64,000 nucleotides of DNA, taken from positions 1,426,001 to 1,490,000 of the forward strand of contig CP103034.1 in NCBI GenBank assembly GCA_024752435.1. Reading direction: 5' to 3'. Shown here piece by piece: positions 35,308-47,096 of the stretch. This stretch comes from Allantophomopsis cytisporea (lineage: Eukaryota; Ascomycota; Leotiomycetes; Phacidiales; Phacidiaceae). How positions within the stretch are numbered: position 1 is the stretch's first letter; the number at the start of each line of letters is the position of its first letter. The notes beneath the pieces were generated by a model. It did no database searches, was not told where the DNA came from, and saw only the letters and a list, made by a program, of their open reading frames with translations. Position numbers and translations under genes: made by a program.

Positions 35308-36386
35308 GTTTTGAAGGAGATGAAGATTTTAGGAACAATGTCCGTTGTTCATCCTCCAATCTCAGTATGAATCTGGACGAAGTAAAATCACTGTATGAAG
35401 CAAATGTGATGAGATGATTGATATTGACGAGAAGTAACATAATTCACCGAACCAGATACCCGGAGCGAGCCTCGGGAACTTGGTTGCTTTGGCTTTAGCG
35501 CATTCGCCGAATCCCCTCACGACACTGCACATCAATGGAGCCAAGAGACAAATGGACGACATCAAGTCTTAACGTCGTAGGTGCTGCGGATACGATAAGA
35601 ATTTCAGTTACCGAGATATGACGTATAATAAGCAGCTTGCATTCTCGCATGATTCTTTCGCTTAGTTATTTGGATCATTTTCCTTAGCATTAGCAACACT
35701 GAGCATCTCTTGGCATATTATATCTGTTGATGATAAAATTCAACAGATGGATTAAGGGGATATTTTACAAATCACTTTGTTAAAATCAGAATGATTACAA
35801 GAACCAGTATCATGCGGCAAGGTACAGTTATCATGCGTTAGAACTCTCTGTATGAACTCATTGGTTCCTCCTCTCTATCTTTATTCTTGTAAACCACAAT
35901 GGTCAAAGCAAATACTCTCATGATAACCTTGATATAGTACCCATGAAATCTGACTACCCTAGTCGAATAAAATATTGAGTAAGGAAAGATACCACATGTA
36001 TGTGAACGGCTGCGCCCTAATGCGTTCTGCTGACGTGCCAAGCCATGAGCCCCGATCCTGTATCCTTTATCTCAATCGAAGATATCAAATAAACAGCCAT
36101 AAACGAAATTAAATCTGCTGGTATCATCACTTCTCTTAAGCTAAGCATCGTCATGTCATTATCCCCACCCGGAAAGAAATATCGAGCTCAACCAGAATCA
36201 AAATGTTATATCCGAAAACATATGCCATGACCAAAACGTCGAACATAAAGTCTCCCGAAGAGCTGAGATACTATATAGTATCTTGGAGAAATCTTCATTT
36301 CATTCGACCTTTTCAATCATCTTTACAAGACCTTAGACAAAGAACTTGACTTCATTACTTGATGAACAACATCGTTCCTAGCCACC
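35308..36386. other. Intergenic: divergent promoters of the Zn2Cys6 factor and alcohol dehydrogenase
   Basis: No supported gene. Minus ORFs at 35362-35565 and 35838-36041 are short and featureless. A TATA-like CTATATAG is at 36271-36278, about 110 bp before the dehydrogenase ATG. Confidence 0.4.
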
Positions 36387-37591
36387 ATGAACTCAACAGC
36401 CACAATGCGTGGCGTCATATACGCCGGGGTCCCATTCAACATGACAGTTCAGGACTTACCCGTTCCAACTATCCAAACACCAAACGATGCCATTGTAAAA
36501 ATCACAACTTCGGCTCTCTGTGGCTCTGATTTGCACGTATATCGTGGCGTGCAAGGTGGAACCCCGCCGTGGAACATGGGACACGAAGCAATTGGTTATA
36601 TCTCAGAAATAGGCAGTGGTGTTTCGTCGTTGAGTGTTGGAGACTATGTTATCATACCTGATACGGTAGCCCATGGACACTTTCAATCGGAGGTCGAAAG
36701 CTTGAACTTTTTTGGAAATGGACTTGAATTGACCCAAGGACTGCAGTGTGAGTATCTCAAACCACGAAGATTCTGTCTCATCTTTTTCCCACTCTTGGTT
36801 TCGATACTAACTGAATGTGACATGAAGCCGAATATGCACTGGTTCCATTAGCAGATGACAGTCTCATGCCCATTCCGTTGACCAAGAACACGACAAATAC
36901 AACCATCGAACAAGACTATCTGACTATTTCCGATATCTTTGGAACAGCCTGGACAGCCATTGACTGGTCGAACTTCGAGGCCGGAGACACTGTCGCTGTA
37001 TTCGGAGCCGGCCCCGTCGGTCTGCTCGCTGCCTACTCCGCAATTCTCCGCGGCGCATCTGCGGTTTACTCAATTGACCATGTCGCCGACCGCCTCAGCC
37101 TCGCTGCCTCTATCGGAGCCATCCCCATCAACTTCCTTGAAAGCGACCCAGTAAGCCAGATCCTCGCCTACGAACCCAATGGCGTGATGCGCGCTGTCGA
37201 CTGCGTAGGATTTGAGGCCCTCAACGCGTCGCTTCAACACCAAGAGAATGTCATCTTGCAAAACATGGTAGCTGTCGCACACCAAGGTGCTGGACTCGCC
37301 CAGATCGGTGTATTTTCTGCGCAGGAGAGCTCTGCTGGTGCACCACTTGGAAGTACTCTTTCCGGTAACGTCACTTTCAATGTGGGTGACTTTTTTATTA
37401 AGAACTTAAGCTTCAAGAGCGGTGCAGTGGATCCGAAGCTGGTTGCTCCACAGCTTATTGATCTCATCGCTAGCGGAAAGGCAAAGCCGAGTTTCATTGG
37501 TTCTGCAGAGATTGGAATTGAGCAGGTTCCGGAGTACTATGAGAGATTCAACAATCAGGAGGAAATCAAAGTGTACATTCACTTCGATTGA
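36387..37591 (+). CDS. Medium-chain zinc-type alcohol dehydrogenase lacking the structural-zinc cysteine loop
   Basis: Exons 36387-36747 and 36828-37591 give 374 aa. Catalytic-zinc elements are present: ALCGSDLHVYRG and GHEAIGYISEIGSGVSS. The Rossmann dinucleotide motif is VAVFGAGPVGLLAAYSA. The overall layout is close to the formaldehyde dehydrogenase-like group (DHVADRLSLAASIGAIPINF, VDCVGFEA). The four-cysteine lobe that binds structural zinc in many family members is missing: the corresponding segment around residues 95-120 (VAHGHFQSEVESLNFF) has no cysteines. The start lies in ccaccATGaac. The substrate is unknown. It is divergent from the Zn2Cys6 factor. Confidence 0.88.
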
Positions 37592-39631
37592 GAAGTACAA
37601 TTCTTGAAGTGAGGGAGTGGAGGTGGGGTGCCTTTTAGATTGATAGAAAGCTACCAAGTTCTACATATGTAGAAAACTCGTACCTTTCAATATGAAAATT
37701 TATGGCCAGCAACCATGTTTAATAATTGAAGATAGGAAAACATACAGTTTCTCAAGTCATTACTTTCCATTCCCTACCTTATGCTTTTCCATCATCCCCA
37801 CCTAATTTTGAACATTCACAAGCCTTATGCTATGAAACTGCCTGCTATATAATCTAGATAATATAGATCAATGAAATCTATACTATAAGCAGGATCTTGA
37901 TGGAGGCCTCCCGCATATCATCAAACCCTTGAGGGTAAGACCAGGTTCGTTCGAAATGACAGGGAATCCTCAAATACTTTGGTGCGATTCTAATACATTA
38001 TATCACAGTGGTCTCCATATTTATTCGTCCTCGTCGTCTTCATCGTCCTCACCCTGAACGCCCTGATCATCCTTTAAACGAATTCAATATTGACATTTTT
38101 CCATTGAACCCCACTTAAAATGCCGTCCACCCTTGAAATTACATGCCAAACATTCTCGTTCATTGTCATAATGTCAAGCCCTTGAGCCTAAATGGCCCGT
38201 GTCCTGGAACCACAAACACACATCTTCAAACACACTACCCTTCCCTCTCGGCCACGGCGCTAGCTCAAAAATATTCAGGATCTAAGTAACTTCTGAGATA
38301 TAAGTTCCTCGGCGCTGTGACATCTAAAAATCCCTGCATGCTCGAATCAGTCGCCGATACCTCTATTAATAGTATTGTTCGGCCTATTAGTATTTAGATT
38401 CGATAGTCCAAAGTTGAGTCATTATAATCTATGCTCTATGGAGTACTTGCCGGTAATTGAGTGTTCAGCTCTGTCTGCTATTTCGTGCTGTCGAATCTCT
38501 AACGACTATAGTTGGGGTCCAAAAGTTAAACAGTTATATACATGCATAGGAGTGAGCCCCCGTACATGAGGTATCTTGCACTTCATCCTTAGCAGTCTCC
38601 CGAGTTTGGTGCATGTAGCATACACTTTATCATCATCCTCTTAAAACTGCTGTTGCCTTACCTATTTCAATCCTTGATGAACTTTATATTATCAGCATCA
38701 GAATATACATCCACATTTCTTCCTGTACTGTAAGAAACGCTGTTGTGTCTTTGATCTTTTATATAGAAGTTGCTTTATGTAATGGGTCTGGTTCTGGCAT
38801 CTAGTAGATTTGCTAGGTGTAGACATAGGGATAGTAATTATTATACGACAGGCAATGATATAAGATACTTGTTGGGAACGTAAATAGGACAATGAATATA
38901 ACGTACTCTCAGTGTGACGTAGCTGTCTGATATGCCGCAATTTCTAAAATCGTCTTAATGATAACGAGATACGCATGCTTTGCCACTTTGTAAATAAGCG
39001 TCATGAAATCTCGCTTTTTGATATCATCCCCTATTGCAAGTACAAAGTCATTCGATGGTGCCACGTTTGACACGTTCGACTTAAGATGCTTAGTTTGTTC
39101 CTAGTGTTGCTCACGGGAGAATGGCATCCAATGATCTTCTAAGCCTCTCCGCCGCTCTAAGACATCATCCCGAAGGAGAATATATTGACCATGAATACCT
39201 CCCGGGCCAAGACCGCCTACAATATATGCGCTAAGCAGGGGCATAATTAATTTACCATTCAATCGAATTCATAGTTTTAGCTTCAATCCATGCGTCTTCG
39301 CTTCTCCGATTTCTTGCCGTGTCGTTGAAAACGTTATCATGTCTCGGAGATTTCCTGGCTCTCGATGTTAAAATAAGCTTTATGCTCTATCCTTGCAATA
39401 CGAGTCCAAGGATGTAATACGAGTACGTTGACTAAGTTACGTAACTTCTTCAAAGAACTCAGCTCAAAACAATGATATGACCTTCATCTATTCCTAGAGT
39501 AGATAGTTTAAATTAAAAAGTATCAGATGTCCAAGCAACTAGACAAAATCATTAATTACTCACTTTTTCGTATGTACTAAGAGGCCAATAAAGGTTGTGC
39601 TAACTTTCGAAAGTTAGACATTCCTTAAGTC
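37592..39631. other. 2 kb gene-poor stretch with a possible relic acidic C-terminus
   Basis: No intact gene. On the minus strand, 38071-38021 reads an acidic tail (DDQGVQGEDDEDDEDE) ending in TAA, like the last exon of an acidic nuclear protein. The sequence upstream of it is full of stops in all frames. It is probably a relic or chance. Confidence 0.35.
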
Positions 39632-39865
39632 TTACATTTTTATTTCATCACTTGGTAGGTAGACTCCATCGTAACGCAACAACTTTAGACAGTCTAACAG
39701 ATTTGACTTTGGCTTGATGATTCTTCCCGAGTCAGAAAGATGAATCCAAAAGTCTGCGTTCTCTTCGAAATGTTCTTCTGATAATTTCTTCGGCAGCGGG
39801 GATTCTCGAACTCTCTTATTCAATCTTCTGCCTGGATATCCCAATCGGTTCAACAAGGCCGTCAT
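39632..39865 (-). CDS. Possible small hypothetical protein
   Basis: A 77-codon ORF beginning MTALLNRLGYPGRRLNKRV with balanced composition, including DFWIHLSDSG and LLRYDGVYLPSDEIKM. No domain is recognised. It stands between a gene-poor stretch and the 3' end of the large NTPase gene. It could be a real small gene or a fragment. Confidence 0.3.
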   Translation of the reverse strand: MTALLNRLGYPGRRLNKRVRESPLPKKLSEEHFEENADFWIHLSDSGRIIKPKSNLLDCLKLLRYDGVYLPSDEIKM

Positions 39866-40157
39866 GGTTCGTTGACGTCATTTAGTGTAAAGATACCACG
39901 GTGGGGTAAGTTGATCATGAAATGAGCGCAATGATAGAATTAACGGATTCGCATCAGACAAGTAATAGTAAATATTCAAAAATCGTATTCAATCGCTGAG
40001 TGTTCTACAACAAAATCAAAGATAAAACTCCTGACGCTAAATTCATTCCACATGCAATGCACCAACGATAAACCGCTTATCGACCGTCCCTTCCAATCTG
40101 ATATCTCCCATCTCCAATCCCCATCCTGTCAACACCATTCCACCAATGACACTATCC

Positions 40158-43100
40158 TTAGTTCTTATTCTTGTCCGCCTGGAAAGCGAGGTCTCCAAAA
40201 GAGAGCTGGCGGTTCAATCTCAACCAACGAGGGAGATAATCCAGCTTCTTGTTCTCTTGGACATCGACAAACTCCCATCTAGAAGGAGCAATGAAAGTAC
40301 CGAAGGTATCACTCTCAGGAGGAGTCTTGGTAGACCAAGCCTCAACTCCCTCAACACCAGTCCAGTGTGGGTCCTCGCCGAATTCATCAATGACTTGTCC
40401 GACAAGTTCCGAGTAATCCTCAGACTCATCATTGCCCCAGCCAGACTGGCGGCCGTAGATGCGCTTCATAAGCTCAAGCTGCTTGAGAGCCTCCTGAGAA
40501 GCGATCTCCTCGTTCATCAACTCATCTGGGTCGCCAGACACTTCTGTACGGAGAATTTCCTCGTGGATAGCCATGGCGTCACTGTAACGACCAGCAGCCA
40601 CGTACAGAGTAGAAAGGAGGTTGAGTAGATCGATAGTAACCTTGTCCAAGAGACCCCAGGTACGTCGGAGGTTGTAGCACATGCTCTCACACAGAGCAAT
40701 AGCACCAGCAATTTTGTTGCGCACGAAGCGAACCTCCACAAGACGACGCCCCACCGAGATAATAGTGGTCGCGGACCAAGAAGCTTGGAGTTGGCGGGAG
40801 TTCCAAAGCTGAGTAAGAAGCCACTGTAGTAATTTGTTAGCAGGGGGTCTAAGGAACGGTGATATAAACAAACGGCTTACCTCCAAATCAGAGTAGTTCT
40901 TCTGCTCGCCCATGAGACGAACAAGGTTGTTAAGCTCAGAAGCCTGAAGCGTAACCAAATCAATATCCAAAGTCTTACAAGCGGCCAAAGTCTCGCGCAA
41001 GACGACCTTAGACAACTCGACCATCTTTCCAGACAATTCAGCGTCTGGTGCCTTCTTAACACCAAGACCGGCAAGGTACAACGACAGCTTGAAGCTGGCA
41101 GCCATGTTCTTTGGCTTGGTGAAGCCCTGACTAGTGGCAATGAATTGGTAGACGCACAAGGCGACTTCGTACGCAATAGCGAACTTCTCGGCCTCGAGAA
41201 GCGAGTAAACAAGGTTGGTGCCGGCGAAGTAGCCAACGACAACAATGTCCTCGTTGCGGGCCTGTTGGCCAAGGTTCTCGAGGAGAGAGACAAAGAAGAG
41301 ACGGGTAACTTCTTGGCTGGTCTTGATGCCAGTTCCGACATTCTTGATGAAGATATCGAACAAAGTATTCTCGACGTTGATACGCTGCTCCTCATGCTGC
41401 TGATCGGTCTTGAGGAAAGCGTACAAGCGAGCACCATCGAAGAGCTTGAGCTGGACGCTGACATCCTTGGAGCGGAGGGAGAGGTTGTAGCGGTCAAACA
41501 GGATGCTCTCAGTGAGGAGATCAGTCATGACGTCTGAGAAGCTGTACTCAACCTTGGCCTCCGATTCCTTGCCGACAACGATAACGGCCTTCTGCTCATT
41601 GCGAAGAGTCTCCTCAAATGCAGCGACAAAGACGAATGCACGTCGGTCGACAGTCTCAGGGAGCTTGACGGCGAACTTACCGGTCGCGCGGGCCTCCTTG
41701 GAGATCACCTGGTAACGAAGATCCTTGAGCACAGCCCAAGCGGTGGTAGTAAGCTTGGCAGAAGTGTACATCTTGGCAAGAGATACAGCAGCTTCAAGAA
41801 GCTTAGCGGAGTCCTGCTCAGTAGTGAGGACCTCAACGACGGCAGTCTGGAGATGCTCCTTTGCGGCAGCTTGGACCTCTACCTTGTCCGAGCGGGCGTG
41901 GATGCCTACAAGCGCAGCGAGGGAAGCCAAAGAAGCCTTGTGGGATACACCAAGCTCCTTCTTGTTCGACTCGAGCTGCTCCTTCCAGAGGTTGACTGCG
42001 TTAGCGGTCGACTCAGCGGAGGCAGTAGTGGCAGTTGAGTAGAGAGACGCAAGGTGACGCTTAGCCTTTGCGAGAATCTCGAGCTGGCCGGCGGACTTTG
42101 GCTTATCCTTGTCACCCTCAGCGGACATCTTGGCGATGACCTGTTCAGAGATCTTGATAGCCTCTTCCTGGTACTCAGGAGAGTCCTTGCAGACCTCAAC
42201 GAGCTGAAGGTTAGACGCGATAGCGATCTCAGAGTCAGCTCCGTAAACCTCTTGGCAGGTGTCGCGGTATGAAACAGCAACCTGTCGGACGGTCTCGGTT
42301 GACGCCTTGAGGTGTGTAGTCAAGACTGTTGTGTAGCGGCTGTAGATGTTCTGAACAACCTCGGTGCTCAAGTTGTACTCCTTCGCACGCTTGGTGAAGG
42401 TCACCCACAAAGAGGAGTATACAGCGCTCGCTTCTTCCCAGCGCTTCTGCTCGTAGTAAATCTTCGAAAGAGTAAGAGCAGCACGCATGGAGTCCTTGCC
42501 AATGATGCCAGAGCTGTCCTTGGAGGCGTTAGTGATCTCGAGGTAGTACTTGTCAGCACCCTTGAGATGGTACTTAGTGCAGAAGTCTCCGATGGTGTAC
42601 AAAGTCTGCACGGTGAGGGCGTTACGAGCTCCCAATCCAGTGCGGTAGCTCTCGAGAAGCTGTTGGTAGATTTCAAGAGCCTTACTGTACTGCTTGGTGC
42701 GCTCGTACAGACCGATCAACTCGGAGGCAGTCTCAGCAACAAGAGCGTCCTGAATGCGGAGGCCGGAGCGAGCAGAAAGGAACAACTGAGTGTAGATCTT
42801 CTCCGCCTGCTCAGCTTGGTTGCACTCAACGTAGCAGAGAGCAAGACGGCGAGCGAACTTGATGGACTCGGCGGTGTGCACCTTTGGGAAGCCAACCTGG
42901 CCCTCCTGTCCAATAGTAGGCCAAAGCTGCTTCAACATCTTCTGGCAGACGTTGGTGGCCTCCAACCATCTGTGTCTGCTCATGTATGATACAGAAAGCG
43001 ACTCGCATGCCTGCAGAGTAGTCTCTCCGATCTGGGCATTCTCAGCCTTGGTAGTCTCTCCAGATGCAGAAACAGCGGAAACAACAGCCTTGGCAGCGAC

Positions 43101-46100
43101 AGCAGTGGTGACGGCCTCAACAACTTCGCCCATGATAGTCTCAGCTTCGTCGTCACGCTCATCAGCCTCTTCCTCAACAGCCTTGCCAGAGGCAGCTGCG
43201 GCCTTAGCTCTCTTCTCCTTCTTGAGATCGGACTTCTTCTGCACAGTGTTGAGTAGAGCGGTAGCAGCGGAGACGGACTCAGCAGTAGCTTGCTTGCCAG
43301 AACCCTTGAACCATCCACAGATGTTCTTGAAGACAGAAATAGCGGTCTCAAGAACACCCATAGCAGTAAGCTCCTCACCAATCAACTTGAGCTGGCCAAC
43401 AAGTGCCTCGGACTTGTTGGAACGGTGCTGGTAGTCGAGCCAAGTACCGTGAAGGATGTTCTCAGCCTCGGCTTGACGGTTCTGGTTCTTCAAGAACTTA
43501 GCGTAGCTAATAGTGACCTGGATCTTGCGCTCATGGGCCTCAGAGGACTCGCTGTGTGTACGACAGTACTCAGTAAGACCGCGCCAGAGAGAGATGTACA
43601 GCTCCTCGGCGGATACAACCTCACCGCTCTCTTCGTAGGACTTCGCCATGCGAAGAGTAATCTCCACACGGCGGATGTCAAAGATATCAAGGTTCTTCTC
43701 CGCAGACTCGAAAAGTGGCTTCTGGTACTTGACGACATCCTCGTGCTTGGCGCCCTTGTAGAGCACGGTGCTGAGCTTCTCAGCGGCAGTCGCAGCCTCA
43801 CCAGAAAACTCGCCGTGCTGCTCGGTGCTCGTCTTGTAGATCTCGCGGTAGACGCCCTCAGCCTTGTCGTTCTCCTTGATGTCGGTGTAGAGCTGTGCAA
43901 GCATGTTGTTGAACTTGGCGGCGAGAGAGCTAGATGCGCCGTGCTGCTGCTTCTCACTCTCAACAATGTACTTAATCATCTCCTCCTTGCGAGTAACTTC
44001 GTCGGTTCGGCTGGTCTGCTTAAGGTTGGCGGTGCAGTTAACAGCAGCAACAGCACATGCCACAGAGATGTCATTGGCCTTGCCGAGAACGGCCTGGCCG
44101 AGACGAGATGCCTGTGCGTAGTATTCGCTGGCTGCGGTTTGGCTGTTCAACTTCTCGTAAGACTTGGCGACGTTGATAGAGCTCTGCAAGACGCAGCGGT
44201 GCTGCTCGCCGAGAGCGGCCTTTCTGATAGTCAAGGCCAAAACATGAGACTGGTTTGCATTGCTCATGAGAGTTTGCTTTTCCCAGCAGCTGCGCTCGAG
44301 CAGGGCGAGGAGAGTGGAGTTGGGGAAAGCGCTCTTGAACTCAGGGGTGAGTGGCTGAATCTGGCCGTTGACGAAGAAAGTAGATCGCTTGAAGTGGCTG
44401 GCCCAGTTACGGACAGAGTACTCCAAGAGGGAGTTTGCGCGGAAAAGAGTAGAGATGGTGTTTTCGTCGAGGACTTCCGTGGAAGGCTCGGTGTTACGAG
44501 TAACGCAGACCTTGTTGTACAGTAAAAGTCTGGTGGTCATATCGCGGTTTGCTTCGGCCGGAGACAACAACTGCTTGCCTTCCTTGCCAACTTCCATAAG
44601 ATGAAGGCGGATGGACTCATTGCGGAAGTAAACTGTCTTATCTTGCACAATAACCAATGATCCACATGCCTTGTTGATATCATCGACAATATTAGTAGAT
44701 CTTGGACGGTATGTAGCCTTAGTGATGTTGAGCTCCAACAGGTTCTGAACTTCAATAGCAGTCAACGGTCTCTTTGCGACTAACATCCAAGAGATAATGA
44801 AGCGAGCTTCGCCCTTAAGAGGAATAAGGGAGAGGTGGTAGTCAATGACTTCTTGGATTGTGTTTGGAATTTGCTTAAGAGCAGTGAACATGCTTGGAAT
44901 ATCCTTCTCCTTGAGAAGAAGCTGCATAGTCATGTCAGTCCAGGTTAAGGAACCTCCACTGCGAAGAGAGATCGTCTCAGTGAATTCTTCAACCTCGCGC
45001 TCGTTGGTAATACCACGAGCGAAAAGATAAGAGCGTGCCAAGTGCTTGACATCGACAACTGTGCGCGTAGCATCGATAGTGAACTGTCTGGTTGGCTTTG
45101 GGAATGGAACACCAAATGGCTTGGTCAAGACAATAACGCGAACGTTGGTGTGCTTAGCGGCAAGCTCGTACAACTTCTCAAAAGCCTTAAGCTGCTTTGC
45201 CTGAATGCCAACAAGAGCATCAAGTCCGTCGACGACAAGAACAACGTCCTTGCATGGCTGCAATGCAGTATCCAAGACATACCAAAGGGCATCCTCGGCG
45301 TCTTCTGGGTTAGCGGTGTTGGAGTCGAGCTCAAGAACGTTGGCGAGACATCTGTAGAGAGTGACATTTCCAACGTTTTGGTCGAGCAACTGCAAAAGCA
45401 AGACTTTTACCAAGGCAATCTGGGTTGCTTGGGCAGGAATCTGGTTGCTGATGCGGCACTCAATAGTTTGGTACACCTTGCGGCCAACTGGTCTCTGGAG
45501 TCTCTCAATGATCCATCCAGAAAGAATGCTCTTGCCAGCACCGGTGTCTCCACTAATGGTTAAGACTTGCTCCTTGCTTCGGATGAAGTCTACGAGGGGT
45601 CTCTCAAACCATTCGCAGGTGAATTCCGCACGGACATTCTTGTTTCCTCGTCTGCCCACAGTCATTGTCTGCAAGACAGTGTCTTGCGGCAATAACCATT
45701 GGCGGATATCCTCGATAGAAACATGGAGGTCTAAGAAATGTTAGTATCGAAATATTAAAGATTCAGAATTAACATACTTGCGATCTCCTTGGAATTACGT
45801 AGTTGGTATGTCCACATCAAGTTGGTGATCTTGTCCTTGTGCGACACAAATGAATCCATGGTCCTACCGAAGAGGACGTTGAAATCTACGGTCACGCTGC
45901 TGGTTGACATTGTTCGGATACTCTTGCAGTAGTAGACGGTGACCTCTACAGAGAAGGCGAGGGTGTCTGCCAGCGCGAAACTCATCTCCTCTCTCGACTC
46001 AACCATTGAGCTGAGGAGATTGTAGTTGCGAAGGTAAAATGCAAAGGCGAAACCGAACTGGTTGAAAATGGAGAATACTCTCTCCATTGCAACACCTTGA

Positions 46101-47096
46101 GCTGGGCCCATCTATGAAAAGAGTCAGTAAGTTCTCTCTTTAAGTTTACTACGTGCTTCGGATTTTATTCTTATTCTATCTAGAATTGGAATTGAAAATA
46201 TCTGAGTATCTTACCTGGAGGAGGACGCGAAGGCACCCAAGAACGAGTGCGGTCGCTTCCTTGCTGAAAGACATAAAACCATCCACTGATTCTTGGAAGA
46301 ATGACAGCGAACTGGCAAAGTATTCGGCCCATTTAAGGATTTTGTCCCATCTGCTGCCCTTTGGTGGCATCCGTCTCAAACGCTCTCCACCAATGTATTC
46401 GAGGAAAGACTCAATTGTAAGTCCGTTTCCGAGCCATTCGTTTTTTGAGCCTTTTACTTCCTCGCGGAATTTTGCTTCCAAGCCCGGGAAGACATCTTGA
46501 ACTATGAGAATTCGGTCTTGTTGAGAGTAGGAGGGCTTTGGTGTTGGTGGGGTGACATTTCGGGTCTGCGATCTGGATCTCTGGATTCTCTTTGGCTCGA
46601 CATCCTCATTTACTGAGGTAGTATCTGAAACGAAAGTTGTAGGGTTAGAGATGACAGACATTCTGTCCGACTCAACTCTCACTGAAGGAGTTGGTAATTT
46701 CTTTGGAACAGAAAGAGAGCCCGTATCCTGCCTTGGGATAGGAGCAGTGATTGCCCGGTGAGAGTGAGGGCGGGACTTTCTGAAGCTGTCGAGGATAGCC
46801 ATATTGGGCTCTGTTGTCCGAGAAGATGAATTGTTTGAACGGTGGTCGACTGCGGGAGAAACAGTTATGGAGGGACTGCTTGTCACACTGCTTTTATTAG
46901 AGGGAGCAACAGAGGGCGAATCTAGGCTGCGTCGAGGGGGTGGGGGGTGGGTGTTTTTATCTGTCTCCAGCTCAGCCTCTTCACCATGACGACCGCCAAA
47001 TACTCCCAGGACTTCGGCGAGACCCTTCCGAACACGGTGCTTCCGGCGATGCCCCAGAGAAAAGAACTCTTTCGTATCCTTCGTTTTAGGTTGCAT
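40158..47096 (-). CDS. Giant P-loop NTPase/TPR-like repeat protein (2,243 aa)
   Basis: Exons 47096-46215, 46111-45778, 45730-40881 and 40823-40158 are all in phase. Residues 1-200 are low complexity, basic/Ser/Pro-rich and probably disordered. At 200-415 there is a conserved helical region (DVFPGLEAKFREEVKGSKNEWL, MERVFSIFNQFGFAFAFYLRNY). A NACHT-like P-loop follows: Walker A SGDTGAGKS near 470 and a Walker-B-like VVLVVDGLDAL near 570. From about 850 onward come tens of degenerate TPR-like helix pairs (ASEYYAQASRLGQAVLG, AEGVYREIYKTSTEQHGEF, ALEIYQQLLESYRTGLG). Codon usage is strongly biased (GAG, AAG, CTC/CTT), unlike the accessory neighbours, so it is probably well expressed. The last intron (40824-40880, 57 bp) has no in-frame stop, so its retention would simply add 19 residues. 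I do not know its function. Confidence 0.85.

Noticed and set aside
38021..38071. Acidic DEDE-type C-terminal exon on the minus strand
   Set aside because: The tail reads well, but nothing upstream joins to it as a gene. It may be a relic and is noted only in the gene-poor stretch entry.
42312..42989. 225-codon plus-strand ORF inside the giant NTPase gene
   Set aside because: Same antisense effect. No splice signals or domain features.
43290..44525. 411-codon plus-strand ORF inside the giant NTPase gene
   Set aside because: Antisense shadow created by strong codon bias. The minus-strand frame has the P-loop and repeat helices.
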